Position numbers and translations under genes: made by a program
Shown here: positions 35,895 to 44,860 of the stretch, in pieces
Numbering within the stretch: the first letter of the stretch is position 1
Layout of the letters: the number at the start of each line of letters is the position of its first letter
The notes under the pieces: model-generated
What the model saw: the letters and a program-made list of their open reading frames with translations, nothing else
What the model was told of the DNA's origin: nothing
The model's database searches: none
Source: Amycolatopsis sulphurea
GTDB lineage: Bacteria > Actinomycetota > Actinomycetes > Mycobacteriales > Pseudonocardiaceae
Assembly: GCF_002564045.1 (NCBI RefSeq)
Contig: NZ_PDJK01000002.1
Span: 1,612,001-1,676,000 of the forward strand
DNA length: 64,000 bases
Direction of reading: 5' to 3'

Positions 35895-36955
35895 CCACGA
35901 TCGACCTCGGCCTCCCCCAGCTCGGCGGGCTGGACCTGGTGCCGACGACCGAGGAAGCGCAGAAGGCCAAGGACTACAAGTCCGACCAGGAAGTCCGCTG
36001 GTGCCCCGGCTGCGGCGACTACGTGGTGCTCAACGCGGTGCAGTCGTTCCTGCCCACCCTCGGGCTCAAGCGCGAGAACATCGTGTTCATCTCCGGGATC
36101 GGCTGTTCCTCGCGATTCCCGTACTACCTCAACACCTACGGCATGCATTCGATCCACGGCCGGGCGCCGTCGATCGCGACCGGGCTGGCCACCACCCGGG
36201 CAGATCTGTCGGTGTGGGTGGTCACCGGGGACGGGGACGCGCTGTCCATCGGCGGCAACCACCTGATCCACGCCTTGCGGCGCAACGTGAACATCAAGAT
36301 CCTGCTGTTCAACAACCGGATCTACGGGCTGACCAAGGGCCAGTACTCGCCAACCTCGGAGCCGGGCAAGGTCACCAAGTCGACCCCGATGGGTTCGGTG
36401 GACACCCCGTTCAACCCGCTCTCCCTCGCCATCGGCGCGGAGGCCTCGTTCGTCGGCCGGGCGCTGGACTCCGACCGCAAGGGCCTCACCGAGGTGCTCG
36501 AAGCCGCGGCGCGGCACCGCGGTTCGGCGCTGGTGGAGATCTACCAGAACTGCCCGATCTTCAACGACGGCGCGTTCGATGTCCTGAAGGACAAGGACGA
36601 GGCGGCGCAGCGGCTGATCCCGTTGCGCGCGGGCGAGCCGATCCGCTTCGGCAGCGAAGGCGAGTACGGCGTACGCCGCGGCGACTGGGGCGGCCTCGAC
36701 GTCGGCAAGGTCGCCGAGATCGGCGAGGAGAACCTGGTCGTGCACGATCCGGCCATCGCCGACACCACCTACGCGTTCGCCCTGTCCCGGCTCGGTGACC
36801 AGCACCTGAACCACGTGCCCACCGGCATCCTGCGCCAGGTCGAGCGGCCCACCTACGACGACGGCGCCCGCGCCCAGGTCGAGCAGGCACGCGAGGCCCG
36901 GCAGCCGGATCTGCAGGCGCTGTTGCGGGGTAAGGACACCTGGACCGTCGCCTGA
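35891..36955 (+). CDS. korB: 2-oxoglutarate/2-oxoacid:ferredoxin oxidoreductase, beta subunit
   Basis: A 354-residue thiamine-diphosphate subunit, ATG or GTG start inside the korA stop. VRWCPGCGDYVVLNAVQ provides a CPGC cluster ligand pair. GIGCSSRFPYYLNTYGMHSIHGRAPSIATGLATTR precedes the TPP/Mg motif GDGDALSIGGNHLIHALRRNVNI (about 114-136). NNRIYGLTKGQYSPTS is the conserved cofactor loop. A late Cys (QNCPIFNDGAF) completes the Fe-S site. It is the electron-donating half of the KorAB complex. Downstream is a palindrome-rich repeat region that probably terminates the operon. Confidence 0.95.
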
Positions 36956-37015
36956 GCCGTTTCCGCACCACGGTGGCCGCCATCCCCCCGGGGTGGCGGC
37001 CACCGTCGTTGGTGA

Positions 37016-37340
37016 AAGCTGTGAAGGGTCCCTTCACAGCCTCAGCGTCCGTGAAGGGTCCCTTCACAGCTTTCCGGGCAGGGAGGGGGGCGCGTGCGAG
37101 GGCCGCTTGTGGACATTGCCGCGGGGCGAAACCCCGCACGTTCGGCATCCGCGGCGGTGCGGAACGACGCCGGCAATGCTGTGAAGGGACCCTTCACAGC
37201 CTCAGCGTCCGTGAAGGGTCCCTTCACAGCCTTCCAGACAGGGAGACGCGCACGAGGGTCCCTTGTGGATGGTCGCTTGTGGATGGTCAGTGCAGCGGGC
37301 GGAACCCGACGCGCTCGGCATCCGCGGCCGTGCGGAACCA
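37016..37340 (-). repeat. Tandem partial duplication with palindromes at a gene's 3' end
   Basis: Two blocks each contain a double palindrome (GCTGTGAAGGG...CCCTTCACAGC, CTCAGCGTCC, GTGAAGGGTCCCTTCAC) at 37018-37069 and 37178-37230. Each block is followed by TC(C/A)GGGCAGGGAG-like sequence, GTGGA(C/T) stretches, and the phrase CGGCATCCGCGGC(G/C)GTGCGGAAC. The second copy of that phrase (about 37316-37340) is the real 3' coding end of the sunset-like gene. The first copy (about 37143-37163) is an orphan that would encode the same C-terminus FRTAADAER.GFRP. The gene end plus hairpin was therefore duplicated in tandem. Confidence 0.7.
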
Positions 37341-38843
37341 TACTTCCGCCACCATCTTCGGGAACTGCGCCGACTCATCCGTGCAGTACCGCAACGCGGT
37401 GACGCTCGCCTTCACCGAGAACCCGTCCGCCGGACGGCCACCCCCGGGCCGCGGCATCGCCGAGCCAGGACCGAACGGCCCCGGCGGAACCGCATCCACC
37501 GCATCATGCCGGGCAGGAGACGGCTCCGGCGGAGCGGCCTGCTGGACCTGATTCGGCCGCACGGCCGGCTCGAAAAGGGATCCGCTGTGCGCCCCGGTCA
37601 GCTCCGGGTCACGCCGCTCGACCGGTCGCATCGACGGCTGGATCGGCCGCGGTGCGTCGAACCCGCCAAGCGGCGACTCGCGGCGCCGCCGCTTGGGCAG
37701 CCCCGGGGAACCGTCGTCCACGGGATCCGGCTCAGCCTCGCCGCGGCCACCCTCGGCGGGGCGGAGGTGATCGGTCGGGACGGATTCCGCAGGGTGCCCC
37801 ACCGGAGCCGGCTCCTCGAACGGCGAGCGCTCCGCCGCCGCACCACCGCCGAACCAATCCGGCTCCGGCACCGGGTCCGAAGGCCGGGCGGCAGGCTGGA
37901 ACAACGAGACCGGCTCATCCACGGCGTCGAACCCGGCCGACGACGGCCGATGCTCCACAACGGACGGTTCCGGCTCGGGCGCCCGGTGGTAGCCACTACC
38001 GGACTCTTCTTCCGGGACCAGGTACTCAGCGGCCGCGGCATGGTAATCGGACTCATCGTGCGAGTCCATTGTGGACTCTTCGCGAACCGGCGCATCCCCG
38101 TTCGCCACCGGCTCGTCCGAGGAGAGCCCGGAGAACGCATGCCCGGCAACACCATCGGAATCCACAATGGACTCTTCCGGAGCAATCTCGGCGAATCCAG
38201 GTTCCACAGTGGCCTGTTCGGCCGCGAGACAGTCCGAGTCCACCCCGGACTGCTCGGCACGGTCCGGCCCTGCGGCCAGATAGTCCGGCTCAGTCGGATA
38301 GCCGGGCTCCTCCGGCTCCACTATGGACCCGCCGGTGAATCCGGCGTCCACAGTGCCCGGCTCGGACCGCACGTGGCCGGGTTCGGCAGCGACCGATCCG
38401 TCCAGCGCGGCGAAACCCGCCACGGTGGTCTGCTCGGCGGCGCGGTAGTCCGCCAAGCCGAGCAGGCCGGTCTCCTCGGCGTCCGCGCGGGCGAAGGCCT
38501 CGTCGACCTCGTCGTCGGTCACCGGCTCGGGAGCCGTGCGGTACTCCGCCTCGTACTCCGCCTCCGGCTCGAACCCACGGCCGGCGGGCTGGAACAGCTC
38601 GGTGGGCGCGGCCTCGTCCGGGCGCCAGGTAGCGGTCTCCGCAGGGGCCGGGGACAGCACGGCGGTACTGGTGGCACCCGCGTTCACCGGGGTGCGGGCG
38701 GCGTCCGCGTGCGCCTTGACCAGCTGATCCTCCAGGTCCCGCACCCGTCTGCGCACCGGCCGGAGCAGCACCAGCCAGGAAACGAGCACACCGACGAAGA
38801 AGGCCAGCAGGCTCCACAGCCACACCTGCCCGAAAATGGACAT
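37287..38843 (-). CDS. Membrane-anchored acidic protein with C-terminal sunset-like domain
   Basis: A 518-residue protein. MSIFGQVWLWSLLAFFVGVLVSWLVLLRPVRRRVRDLEDQLV gives one N-terminal membrane helix (about 4-28) and a short coiled segment. About 400 residues of disordered, strongly acidic and Pro-rich sequence follow, with repeated phrases such as ESTMDS, ESIVDS, GSIVEPEEPG and AEYLVPEEE. The last 45 residues fold as FSVKASVTALRYC...SAQFPKMVAEVWFRTAADAERVGFRP, matching the small sunset-type domain seen at the ends of some actinobacterial proteins. Function is unknown. The acidic repeats suggest a protein-interaction stalk. It is 12 bases downstream of the polyprenyl synthase gene and probably co-transcribed with it. 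Confidence 0.75.
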   Translation of the reverse strand: MSIFGQVWLWSLLAFFVGVLVSWLVLLRPVRRRVRDLEDQLVKAHADAARTPVNAGATSTAVLSPAPAETATWRPDEAAPTELFQPAGRGFEPEAEYEAEYRTAPEPVTDDEVDEAFARADAEETGLLGLADYRAAEQTTVAGFAALDGSVAAEPGHVRSEPGTVDAGFTGGSIVEPEEPGYPTEPDYLAAGPDRAEQSGVDSDCLAAEQATVEPGFAEIAPEESIVDSDGVAGHAFSGLSSDEPVANGDAPVREESTMDSHDESDYHAAAAEYLVPEEESGSGYHRAPEPEPSVVEHRPSSAGFDAVDEPVSLFQPAARPSDPVPEPDWFGGGAAAERSPFEEPAPVGHPAESVPTDHLRPAEGGRGEAEPDPVDDGSPGLPKRRRRESPLGGFDAPRPIQPSMRPVERRDPELTGAHSGSLFEPAVRPNQVQQAAPPEPSPARHDAVDAVPPGPFGPGSAMPRPGGGRPADGFSVKASVTALRYCTDESAQFPKMVAEVWFRTAADAERVGFRPLH

Positions 38844-38855
38844 TTTGCGCCCCTT

Positions 38856-39899
38856 TTAAAACGTTCGCGCGACCAGGTAGTCGGCGACCGACTCGCAAGC
38901 GTCACGCGCGGGGGACGCGGGCAGCGCGGCGAGCTCGGCACGTGCTCGGGAAGCGTAGTCGGAAAGAGTGACGCGCGCGCGTTCGAGTCCGCTGGAGCGG
39001 CGCAGCAGCCCGAGCGCCTCCTCGACGAGCGCGTCCTCCACGATCGGCCCGGCCAGCAGCCCGCGCAGCCGCGGATCGCTCTCCGGATCGGCCAGCGCGT
39101 ACAGCATCGGCAGTGTGCGCACGCCTTCCCGCAGGTCGGTGCCCTGCGCCTTGCCCAGCTCCACCGAGGGCGAGGCGATGTCGATGACGTCGTCGGAGAT
39201 CTGGAACGCGGTACCGACGATGTCGCCGAACCGGCGCAGCGCCGCCACCTGCTCCTCGTCCGCGCCGGACATCATCCCGCCGAAGCGCCCGGCGGTCGCG
39301 ATCAGCGACCCGGTCTTCTGCGCGATCACGGTCAGGTAGTGCTCGACCGGATCGGTCCCGGGTCCGGGCCCGACGGTCTCCCGCATCTGCCCGGTGACCA
39401 GCTCACCGAAGGTTTCCGCGATGATCCGCGCGGCATCCGTGCCGAGGTCGGCGACCAGCCGCGAGGCGTGCGCGAAGAGGAAGTCACCGGTGAGGATCGC
39501 GACGGTGTTGTCCCAGCGCGCGTTCACGCTCTCCGCGCCGCGGCGCATGGTCGCCTCGTCCATGACGTCGTCGTGATAGAGCGTTGCGAGGTGCACCAGC
39601 TCGACCGCGGCGGCCGCGACGACCACCTGCTCCCCCTGCTTCGGGCCGAACTGCGCGGACAACAGCGTGAACAGCGGACGAAAACGTTTGCCCCCCGCTT
39701 CGACCAGGTGCAGTGCGGCATCGTGCACGGCCGGGACGTCGCTGCGTACGACCTCCCGCAGCAGGCGCTCGACCTCGCTCAGGCCGCTCGCGATGGACCG
39801 GAGCAGCTGCTCGTCCTCGATCGGCAGCCCGACAGTCACGCGGAGGTCCTCCACAGCGCCATCCCGGGCCGCCCCCGGAGGTGGTGAAGACACAGACAC
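38856..39899 (-). CDS. Long-chain polyprenyl diphosphate synthase
   Basis: A 347-residue trans-isoprenyl synthase. The first Asp-rich motif is LYHDDVMDE (DDVMD 110-114) and the second ISDDVIDI (236-240). GGKRFRPL lies at 69-76 and GQMRETVG at 170-177. Residues just before the first motif (A105, T106) are small, which suggests a long product chain such as C40-C45. It condenses isopentenyl diphosphate to make the menaquinone side chain or a related polyprenyl. Its proximity to complex I and to a geranylgeranyl-reductase/menaquinone-reductase-like gene supports a menaquinone role, by inference. Confidence 0.92.
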   Translation of the reverse strand: MSVSSPPPGAARDGAVEDLRVTVGLPIEDEQLLRSIASGLSEVERLLREVVRSDVPAVHDAALHLVEAGGKRFRPLFTLLSAQFGPKQGEQVVVAAAAVELVHLATLYHDDVMDEATMRRGAESVNARWDNTVAILTGDFLFAHASRLVADLGTDAARIIAETFGELVTGQMRETVGPGPGTDPVEHYLTVIAQKTGSLIATAGRFGGMMSGADEEQVAALRRFGDIVGTAFQISDDVIDIASPSVELGKAQGTDLREGVRTLPMLYALADPESDPRLRGLLAGPIVEDALVEEALGLLRRSSGLERARVTLSDYASRARAELAALPASPARDACESVADYLVARTF

Positions 39900-40186
39900 G
39901 TCGGCTCCGCTCTCTCATGACTCGTTCGTCCGCCCCTCGGGTTTACGACTCCAGGGTAGTGGTTGTCCAAAGCGCCCCGTTTACCCGCTGTCCAGGGGAA
40001 ACGGTGACGAAGATGACAGCGGGTAAAACCCCTTCCCGGCCGCCGCGGCCGGGTTCACCGGATCCCCCGAACAGGTTGCCGCGCCCTCTCGGACGAGTGA
40101 TCAACGCCGTCTCGCGCAACGGGCGAATCGGGCTTGCGGATAGTGACGGAGAGGAACCGCTCTTTCGACCAAGGAGGACGACGCAC

Positions 40187-40870
40187 ATGCCGAACACGAC
40201 GATCAGGCGGGCCGGGCTGGCCGGGGTGCTGGTGGCGGCAGGCGGGCTGCTCGCCGGACCCGGCACGGCACAGGCGGCGCCGCTTTCCGGCGCGGCGGCG
40301 GCCGGCCTCGCCGGGGTGGCCGATGCCGGCGGCGCGGCGTTCACCAAGGGCACCAGCACCATCACCATCTCGCCGGTCGCACCGTGCTCGGTCGACGGGC
40401 CGGAGACCGAGGCGTCCGGCGCGGCTTTGTCCTCGGGCGTCGCCTTCGGCAGCGGGAAGTCCTCCTGCACCACCAAGATCACCGATCCGGCCACCAGCCG
40501 CACGGAGACCACGTCCACCACGACCGGAAAGAACTTCGAGCTGTCCGCGCTCGTCGGCGCGCGCGGTCCGCGGGTGAAGCTGGGCTCCTACACCGTCACC
40601 TGCACGGGCATGCAACGCCAGACGAGTGCGAATTGGAGCTACAGCGGGCTGTCCGGGATCACCGGCCTGCCTTCGCCGATCCCCGTGAACTACGCCAAGC
40701 CGCTCACCAGGCCCGACGGCACCGTGCTGGCCACCGCGGTCTTCAACGCGCAGACCACCCCCGGCAACGGCAGCATCGGCCTCACCATGCTGCGCATCGA
40801 CTTCACCCCGGCGTCCGGGATCTCCGGCTCCGTCTCCGTCGGCCGCACGGCCTGCTCCCCGACCCCCTGA
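40187..40870 (+). CDS. Secreted protein of unknown function
   Basis: A 227-residue exported protein from ATG 40187 with a perfect AAGGAGG ribosome site. The signal peptide TTIRRAGLAGVLVAAGGLLAGPGTAQA is cut after AQA. The mature part contains PCSVDGPETEASGAAL, GSGKSSCTTKITDPATSRTETTSTTT and LGSYTVTCTGM, four Cys that could form two disulfides, ending SGISGSVSVGRTACSPTP. The Ser/Thr/Gly-rich beta-strand composition resembles cell-surface anchor-P-like proteins of actinobacteria. No catalytic motif is visible. A 58-base palindrome directly after the stop probably terminates it. Confidence 0.75.
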   Translation: MPNTTIRRAGLAGVLVAAGGLLAGPGTAQAAPLSGAAAAGLAGVADAGGAAFTKGTSTITISPVAPCSVDGPETEASGAALSSGVAFGSGKSSCTTKITDPATSRTETTSTTTGKNFELSALVGARGPRVKLGSYTVTCTGMQRQTSANWSYSGLSGITGLPSPIPVNYAKPLTRPDGTVLATAVFNAQTTPGNGSIGLTMLRIDFTPASGISGSVSVGRTACSPTP

Positions 40871-40928
40871 AAGCTGTGAAGGGGCCCTTCACGGACTCTG
40901 AGTCCGTGAAGGGCCCCTTCACAGCTTT
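40869..40928. repeat. Long perfect palindrome (double GTGAAGGG element)
   Basis: The left arm AAAGCTGTGAAGGGGCCC continuing to TTCACGGACTC is exactly complementary to the right arm GAGTCCGTGAAGG...CAGCTTT, about 29 bases each with a one-base centre. Each arm contains the smaller palindrome GTGAAGGGGCCCTTCAC. It lies between the 3' ends of two convergent genes, so it may act as a bidirectional terminator. Confidence 0.85.
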
Positions 40929-40949
40929 GCCTGTCATGCCAGGCCATTC

Positions 40950-42971
40950 TCAAGCTCCGCCGGGAACTCCGGCGCGGCGCTGCGCCCTGATGTCCGGATC
41001 CCGGTCGATCCAGCCTTTTCCTTCCGCGGCAATTCCTTCCAGGATGTGCAGCGTCGGCTTGAAGCCGGCCGTGTCGAGGTTGAGGGCGACGACTTTCCGG
41101 GCATCCTCGCCCTCCTCGGCGCGCAGGTGGTCGTCGATCACCCGGATCTGGCGGGGCTGCCCGTTCAACAAGGTGAGTTCCAGGGTGTGCCGCAGCTCCT
41201 GGCTGATCGTGACGTGGACTGACGACACCGCGTCGAACCGGTAGTTGGTGCGTTCTTCGTCGCCGAAGACGACGCGTTCGAAATCGAGTTCGATCGTGAA
41301 TTCCCGGACTCCGTCGACCGTGATCAGGAAGAGCCGGACGTCGTACACCGTGTACCGCCACGGCCCGTTGTGCAGCCGCGCTTGTTTCGGGTTACTTCCG
41401 GGAGTTTGCAGAAACGCGTAGGCGAGCACGTCCCGCCAGGCCAGTTTGTAGTGGGTCAGAGCTTTGTCGAGGATCATGGTGCGGTCACAGCCGAGCCAGT
41501 CCTCCATCTCCTCTTCCCGCGGCCGGATGTCGTCCAGCTGCCTTTTCCACCGGCGGTATTCGGCTTCCCTGTCCCAGAGCACCTCCATGCGTTCCCATGC
41601 CTCATCGGCGATCCGGCGGCGTTCGCATACGATGTGTGCCCAGCCCGGCACAGCCGCCAAAGCGCCAACGAGAGCCAGTACCGCGGCGATGGCGTTGGGC
41701 ACGATCTCGACCCGGACAGCGGCAGACCCGATCTGAATACTGCAGGCCAGCAGCGTCAAGCACGACAGCACGCAGAGCAACTTCGTTGCCGGCCGAACGC
41801 GGTATCGCTCGTGATACTCGAACAGCGAGCCGGCTGTCCACCGGCGGCGCGCTTCCCGTGCGTGGAAGTGAATCAGCCAATACACCTGGCCTGCGGTGGT
41901 GCGGCTTTCCCGGTAGGTATCGACGAGCTCGTTGCGCAGCGCGGTCTGGATCCCCGCGCTCTCCCGCCGCCACTCTTTGTTGTCGATACCGCGTGGCGCG
42001 AACTTCGCAAAGTAATACCGGACCTTGGCGTCTACGCTCTGTGCGAAACCCGGCTCAGCGTAGTCCGCCCGGAGTCCCCGGCGCGAAAACAGTCGTTCCT
42101 TCGCGGCGAGCCGTCCGGCAAGATGCCGCCATTCCAGGCCGGTGCGCAAGGCGGCGCAGCCAGCCGAGAGGAGCAGCACATACGCGACGATCGACAGCGC
42201 CTGTCCGCTCGAGAGAATTGTCCACCCCAGACAGCCCAGCGCGCCAGCGGCGACGAGGGTACCGATGCCGGTCCGGAGACGGTCTCGCGTGGTGACGGTC
42301 GAAGGCGGCACCGGCCGATGCCGAGGTTTGGCCGGAACAGGGTGGAAGTAGGCCCATACCCGCTTCCGCCTGTCACCGGCCAGCCGCCCCTCCCGGGCGT
42401 TCTGCCGGGTTTCGGCCCACAGGCTCTCGCGAATGCTCGCGGTGAGGACCAGGGCGAGGTGCTTCGAGATCATCCGGCGCTGCGCGTCTGCGATCCTGTC
42501 CAGCTTCTGCAGTGCCGAGGCCGGGTTGAGGCTCGGATCGTCATAACAGGCCAGCACCGCGGACACCGCGATCAGCGCCCGGGTCCATTCGTTCGCAGGG
42601 AGCGCCTCGGCTCCTTGGGGCAACGCGATCAGCCGTTCCCGTTCCTCCTCGTCGAGGTCGCGGTAGGAGCGCCTGCTGAGCAGCGCGAGCGCCAGATGAA
42701 ACCGGACTTCGCCGCTGTCGTGGCCCTTCGCCCGGGCATCGGAGATGAGCTCCCGGGCAAGCGACGGGCACCCGTCCCGCAGGTAGGCGAGCCCGACTCG
42801 GTATTTCTCCTCCGGAGAGGCGTCCGCCCGCAATTCATAGCGGACGGACTTGTGGGTGACGTATTCGTTGTGAACGGAATCCTGGTAGACGTTGGAGCCG
42901 ACGACGTTGTCCGCATCGATCCCGACCTTCTGAGCCGGCCCGGCGCCGTCTTCCGGCGGTATCCCGGTCAC
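40950..42971 (-). CDS. Four-TM protein with N-terminal VGI-A-NVVGSNVYQ adaptor motif (candidate conflict system)
   Basis: A 673-residue protein, GTG 42971 in a GTGA overlap with the phosphorylase-like gene. Residues 16-32 read VGIDADNVVGSNVYQDS, nearly the same as a motif in that neighbour. A helical repeat-like region follows (ASPEEKYRVGLAYLRDGCPSLARELISDARAKGHDSGEVRFHLALALLSRRSYRDLDEEERERL, about 51-114). Membrane helices lie near 234-254, 258-276, 396-413 and 424-446, with a soluble loop between the pairs. A cytoplasmic C-terminal domain of about 210 residues ends the protein. I do not recognise an enzyme. The shared motif suggests recruitment by, or of, the nucleosidase-like partner, with a membrane-acting effector or scaffold role inferred. 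Confidence 0.8.
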   Translation of the reverse strand: MTGIPPEDGAGPAQKVGIDADNVVGSNVYQDSVHNEYVTHKSVRYELRADASPEEKYRVGLAYLRDGCPSLARELISDARAKGHDSGEVRFHLALALLSRRSYRDLDEEERERLIALPQGAEALPANEWTRALIAVSAVLACYDDPSLNPASALQKLDRIADAQRRMISKHLALVLTASIRESLWAETRQNAREGRLAGDRRKRVWAYFHPVPAKPRHRPVPPSTVTTRDRLRTGIGTLVAAGALGCLGWTILSSGQALSIVAYVLLLSAGCAALRTGLEWRHLAGRLAAKERLFSRRGLRADYAEPGFAQSVDAKVRYYFAKFAPRGIDNKEWRRESAGIQTALRNELVDTYRESRTTAGQVYWLIHFHAREARRRWTAGSLFEYHERYRVRPATKLLCVLSCLTLLACSIQIGSAAVRVEIVPNAIAAVLALVGALAAVPGWAHIVCERRRIADEAWERMEVLWDREAEYRRWKRQLDDIRPREEEMEDWLGCDRTMILDKALTHYKLAWRDVLAYAFLQTPGSNPKQARLHNGPWRYTVYDVRLFLITVDGVREFTIELDFERVVFGDEERTNYRFDAVSSVHVTISQELRHTLELTLLNGQPRQIRVIDDHLRAEEGEDARKVVALNLDTAGFKPTLHILEGIAAEGKGWIDRDPDIRAQRRAGVPGGA

Positions 42972-44101
42972 GCGAGCCCTTTGGCCGCGGCGATCAGGGC
43001 AGTGACCTTTGCGGCCAGCCCGGCGAGCTCGGACACCAGCCCGCCCAGCCGCTTGAGCGCAAGCACTACTTTGTCCTTGCGCTCCGGCCCTTCCGCGCCG
43101 AGTGCTTCGTCGGCCTGGTCGAGCTCGGTGCACGCCGCGCCGTAGGTCGCGTCGTCCACCTGCCCTCGCGCGCGTTCCCGCTCCAGTTCGGCGCGCACGA
43201 TCGCCAGCTCGGCTGCCAAATCCCGTGCGCCGCCGATTGGCCCGGACGAATTCTGGTAGACGTTGCTGCCGACGACGTTCACCGCCTGGATGCCGACTTG
43301 CCCGGCCGCGTAGTTGTGCACAGAGCCACTCTGCCCGCTCGTACGTTCTTTCATGGTCCGGAACTCCCCTTTTCGGATCAATTGTTCGGCCAGCCGCACC
43401 GCAAAGGCCGCCGCGTGCGAAGCCGCTATAGGCTGCCAATTGTGGTCGGCAGCCGAATTCTTCTTGCCGTCGGCAAGATCGCTGATGCCCCGCACGATCG
43501 CGACGGGGCAGCCGCCGAGATGCCCCGCCTGCGCGACTCCGGCGGCTTCCATTTCGATCGCCATTGCGTCGTTGTAGTGCTGACGGATCCAGCGTGCTTC
43601 CGCGGACAGCCGGGAATTGTGGACCACCTCGCCGGCGGCGATGACCCCGAACCGTACCTGTGTTCCCGGCGCGACATCCGGCTCCCACTTGCCGGCGCGC
43701 GCGACGTAGTGGGCGATCTGGCTGACGTCGTGCGCGATCTCCCATCCTCGCGGACGAGCCTTGAGACCGTCGTCTTCGGCAGTGCCGCCGTGATAGGCCT
43801 GCACATGTGTCGCCACCACGACATCCCCGAGCGGCGTGTCCCACAATGCACCCGCGACGCCGACGAACAGCAGTGCCGCCGGGGAGAAGTGCTCGATCGC
43901 CCGTTCGGCCAGCACTGCGGCCGGATGGGTTCCTTTGCCCGTCAGGCTCAGGGCTATCCGGCAGGAAGTGCCCTTGACTGTGCCGATCTCGAACAGCGTT
44001 CCCTTGTCGTGCCAGTGCGGCTCGACGTCCGCCAGCTTGGCCAGAACCGCATTGTATTCCGTATTGAATGCGGTCAGTACAACGATCAGATCGTCGTTCA
44101 T
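42968..44101 (-). CDS. Nucleoside phosphorylase-like protein with adaptor motif (candidate conflict system)
   Basis: A 377-residue protein, ATG 44101 in an ATGA overlap with the Nudix gene. Residues 1-245 form a phosphorylase/MTA-SAH-nucleosidase-like domain: LIVVLTAFNTEYNAVL, LLFVGVAGALWDTPLGDVVVATHV (77-100), AIEMEAAGVAQ (181-191; ribose-binding Glu), and IVRGISDLAD (202-210) with the catalytic Asp expected at 208. After a short linker comes VGIQAVNVVGSNVYQNS (269-285), shared with the next gene. A helical coiled tail follows (DLAAELAIVRAELERERARG and a Lys/Leu-rich end). Such domains cleave or phosphorolyse nucleosides, and in conflict systems act as effectors on cellular nucleotides. Substrate is unknown. 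Confidence 0.88.
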   Translation of the reverse strand: MNDDLIVVLTAFNTEYNAVLAKLADVEPHWHDKGTLFEIGTVKGTSCRIALSLTGKGTHPAAVLAERAIEHFSPAALLFVGVAGALWDTPLGDVVVATHVQAYHGGTAEDDGLKARPRGWEIAHDVSQIAHYVARAGKWEPDVAPGTQVRFGVIAAGEVVHNSRLSAEARWIRQHYNDAMAIEMEAAGVAQAGHLGGCPVAIVRGISDLADGKKNSAADHNWQPIAASHAAAFAVRLAEQLIRKGEFRTMKERTSGQSGSVHNYAAGQVGIQAVNVVGSNVYQNSSGPIGGARDLAAELAIVRAELERERARGQVDDATYGAACTELDQADEALGAEGPERKDKVVLALKRLGGLVSELAGLAAKVTALIAAAKGLA

Positions 44102-44832
44102 TGTTCCCCCTTCGCAGATACTGCGGGCCGCACGAGCGGCGGCCACAGCGTCAATCGTTCCCCTGCCTCGAACAGACGTGCCGGGCGGCCGCGGCCGGCT
44201 CGCCGCTCCTCGCCGGCCGGGACAAGAAAGCCGTCGACAGCCTGTACTTTGCGATAGAAGTTCCGCGGGTCGAGGCGGACTCCCCACACCGCCTCGTACA
44301 CCTGCTGCAGATCGCTGATCGTGAACGGGCTCGTGCAGAACGCGGTAGCCAGCGCCGTGCTCTCGAGTTTCGCACGCGCTCGTTCCAAGCCGTCGTTCAG
44401 GATCTGCTCGTGATCAAACGCGAGCCGGACCCGCCGGTCGAGGATCTCCGGCATCGGCACCCAGACCGCACGTGCCGCATCGGTGCCCGCGTATGGCTCG
44501 GGAAGACGCGGCGCGATCGCGAGGTAAGCCACCGAAATGACCCGTCCTCGCGGATCCCGGCCGGGTGTGCCGTATGCGCCCAGCTGTTCCAGGTGCAGCT
44601 CGGCCGCATCTAGCGCAGCTTCCTCCTGCAGCTCCCTGGCTGCCGCGGCGGCGACGTCCTCGTTCTCGTCGGCGAGAAACCCTCCCGGCAGCGCGAACGC
44701 GCCCCGGAACGGCTCGATGCCGCGTTCCACCACCAAGACCTGCAACACCGATTCGCGCAGGGTGAAGATCACCAAGTCGACAGCGAGCAGGACCAGCGGC
44801 GGAGTCCAGTGATCACCGGGCATGGCAACCAC
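44098..44832 (-). CDS. Nudix/winged-helix regulator (NrtR-like), autoregulatory
   Basis: 244 residues from GTG 44832 (ATG 44823 possible). The Nudix domain spans about 10-145. Its Nudix box, GGFLADENED...ARELQEEAAL, has the REL-EE core but Ala instead of the usual Gly, and one extra residue before the first Glu, so hydrolysis may be lost. The C-terminal part SPFTISDLQQVYEAVWGVRLDPRNFYRKVQAVDGFLVPAGEERRAGRGRPARLFEAG is the winged-helix domain of NrtR-type regulators, which sense ADP-ribose or related nucleotides. A palindrome over the putative promoter supports autoregulation. It overlaps the phosphorylase-like gene by 4 bases and probably controls the whole three-gene operon. Confidence 0.88.
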   Translation of the reverse strand: MVAMPGDHWTPPLVLLAVDLVIFTLRESVLQVLVVERGIEPFRGAFALPGGFLADENEDVAAAAARELQEEAALDAAELHLEQLGAYGTPGRDPRGRVISVAYLAIAPRLPEPYAGTDAARAVWVPMPEILDRRVRLAFDHEQILNDGLERARAKLESTALATAFCTSPFTISDLQQVYEAVWGVRLDPRNFYRKVQAVDGFLVPAGEERRAGRGRPARLFEAGERLTLWPPLVRPAVSAKGEQ

Positions 44833-44835
44833 TGT

Positions 44836-44860
44836 ATATTACTGTCGAACTGACAGTAAA
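44836..44860 (-). promoter_or_regulatory. Palindromic operator over leaderless promoter of Nudix operon
   Basis: TTACTGTC (44839-44846) and GACAGTAA (44852-44859) are perfect inverted repeats separated by 5 bases. Read on the minus strand, the proximal half-site runs into TAATAT (44836-44841), a good -10 box about 4 bases before the GTG at 44832, so the transcript would be leaderless or nearly so. The -35 is weak (CTCTTT). Such symmetry directly over the promoter of a gene with a winged-helix domain points to binding by its own product. Confidence 0.65.

Noticed and set aside
37016..37232. Spaced palindromes considered as a CRISPR array
   Set aside because: Only two unequal blocks exist, the intervening sequence is a duplicated gene end and not spacers, and no cas genes are present.
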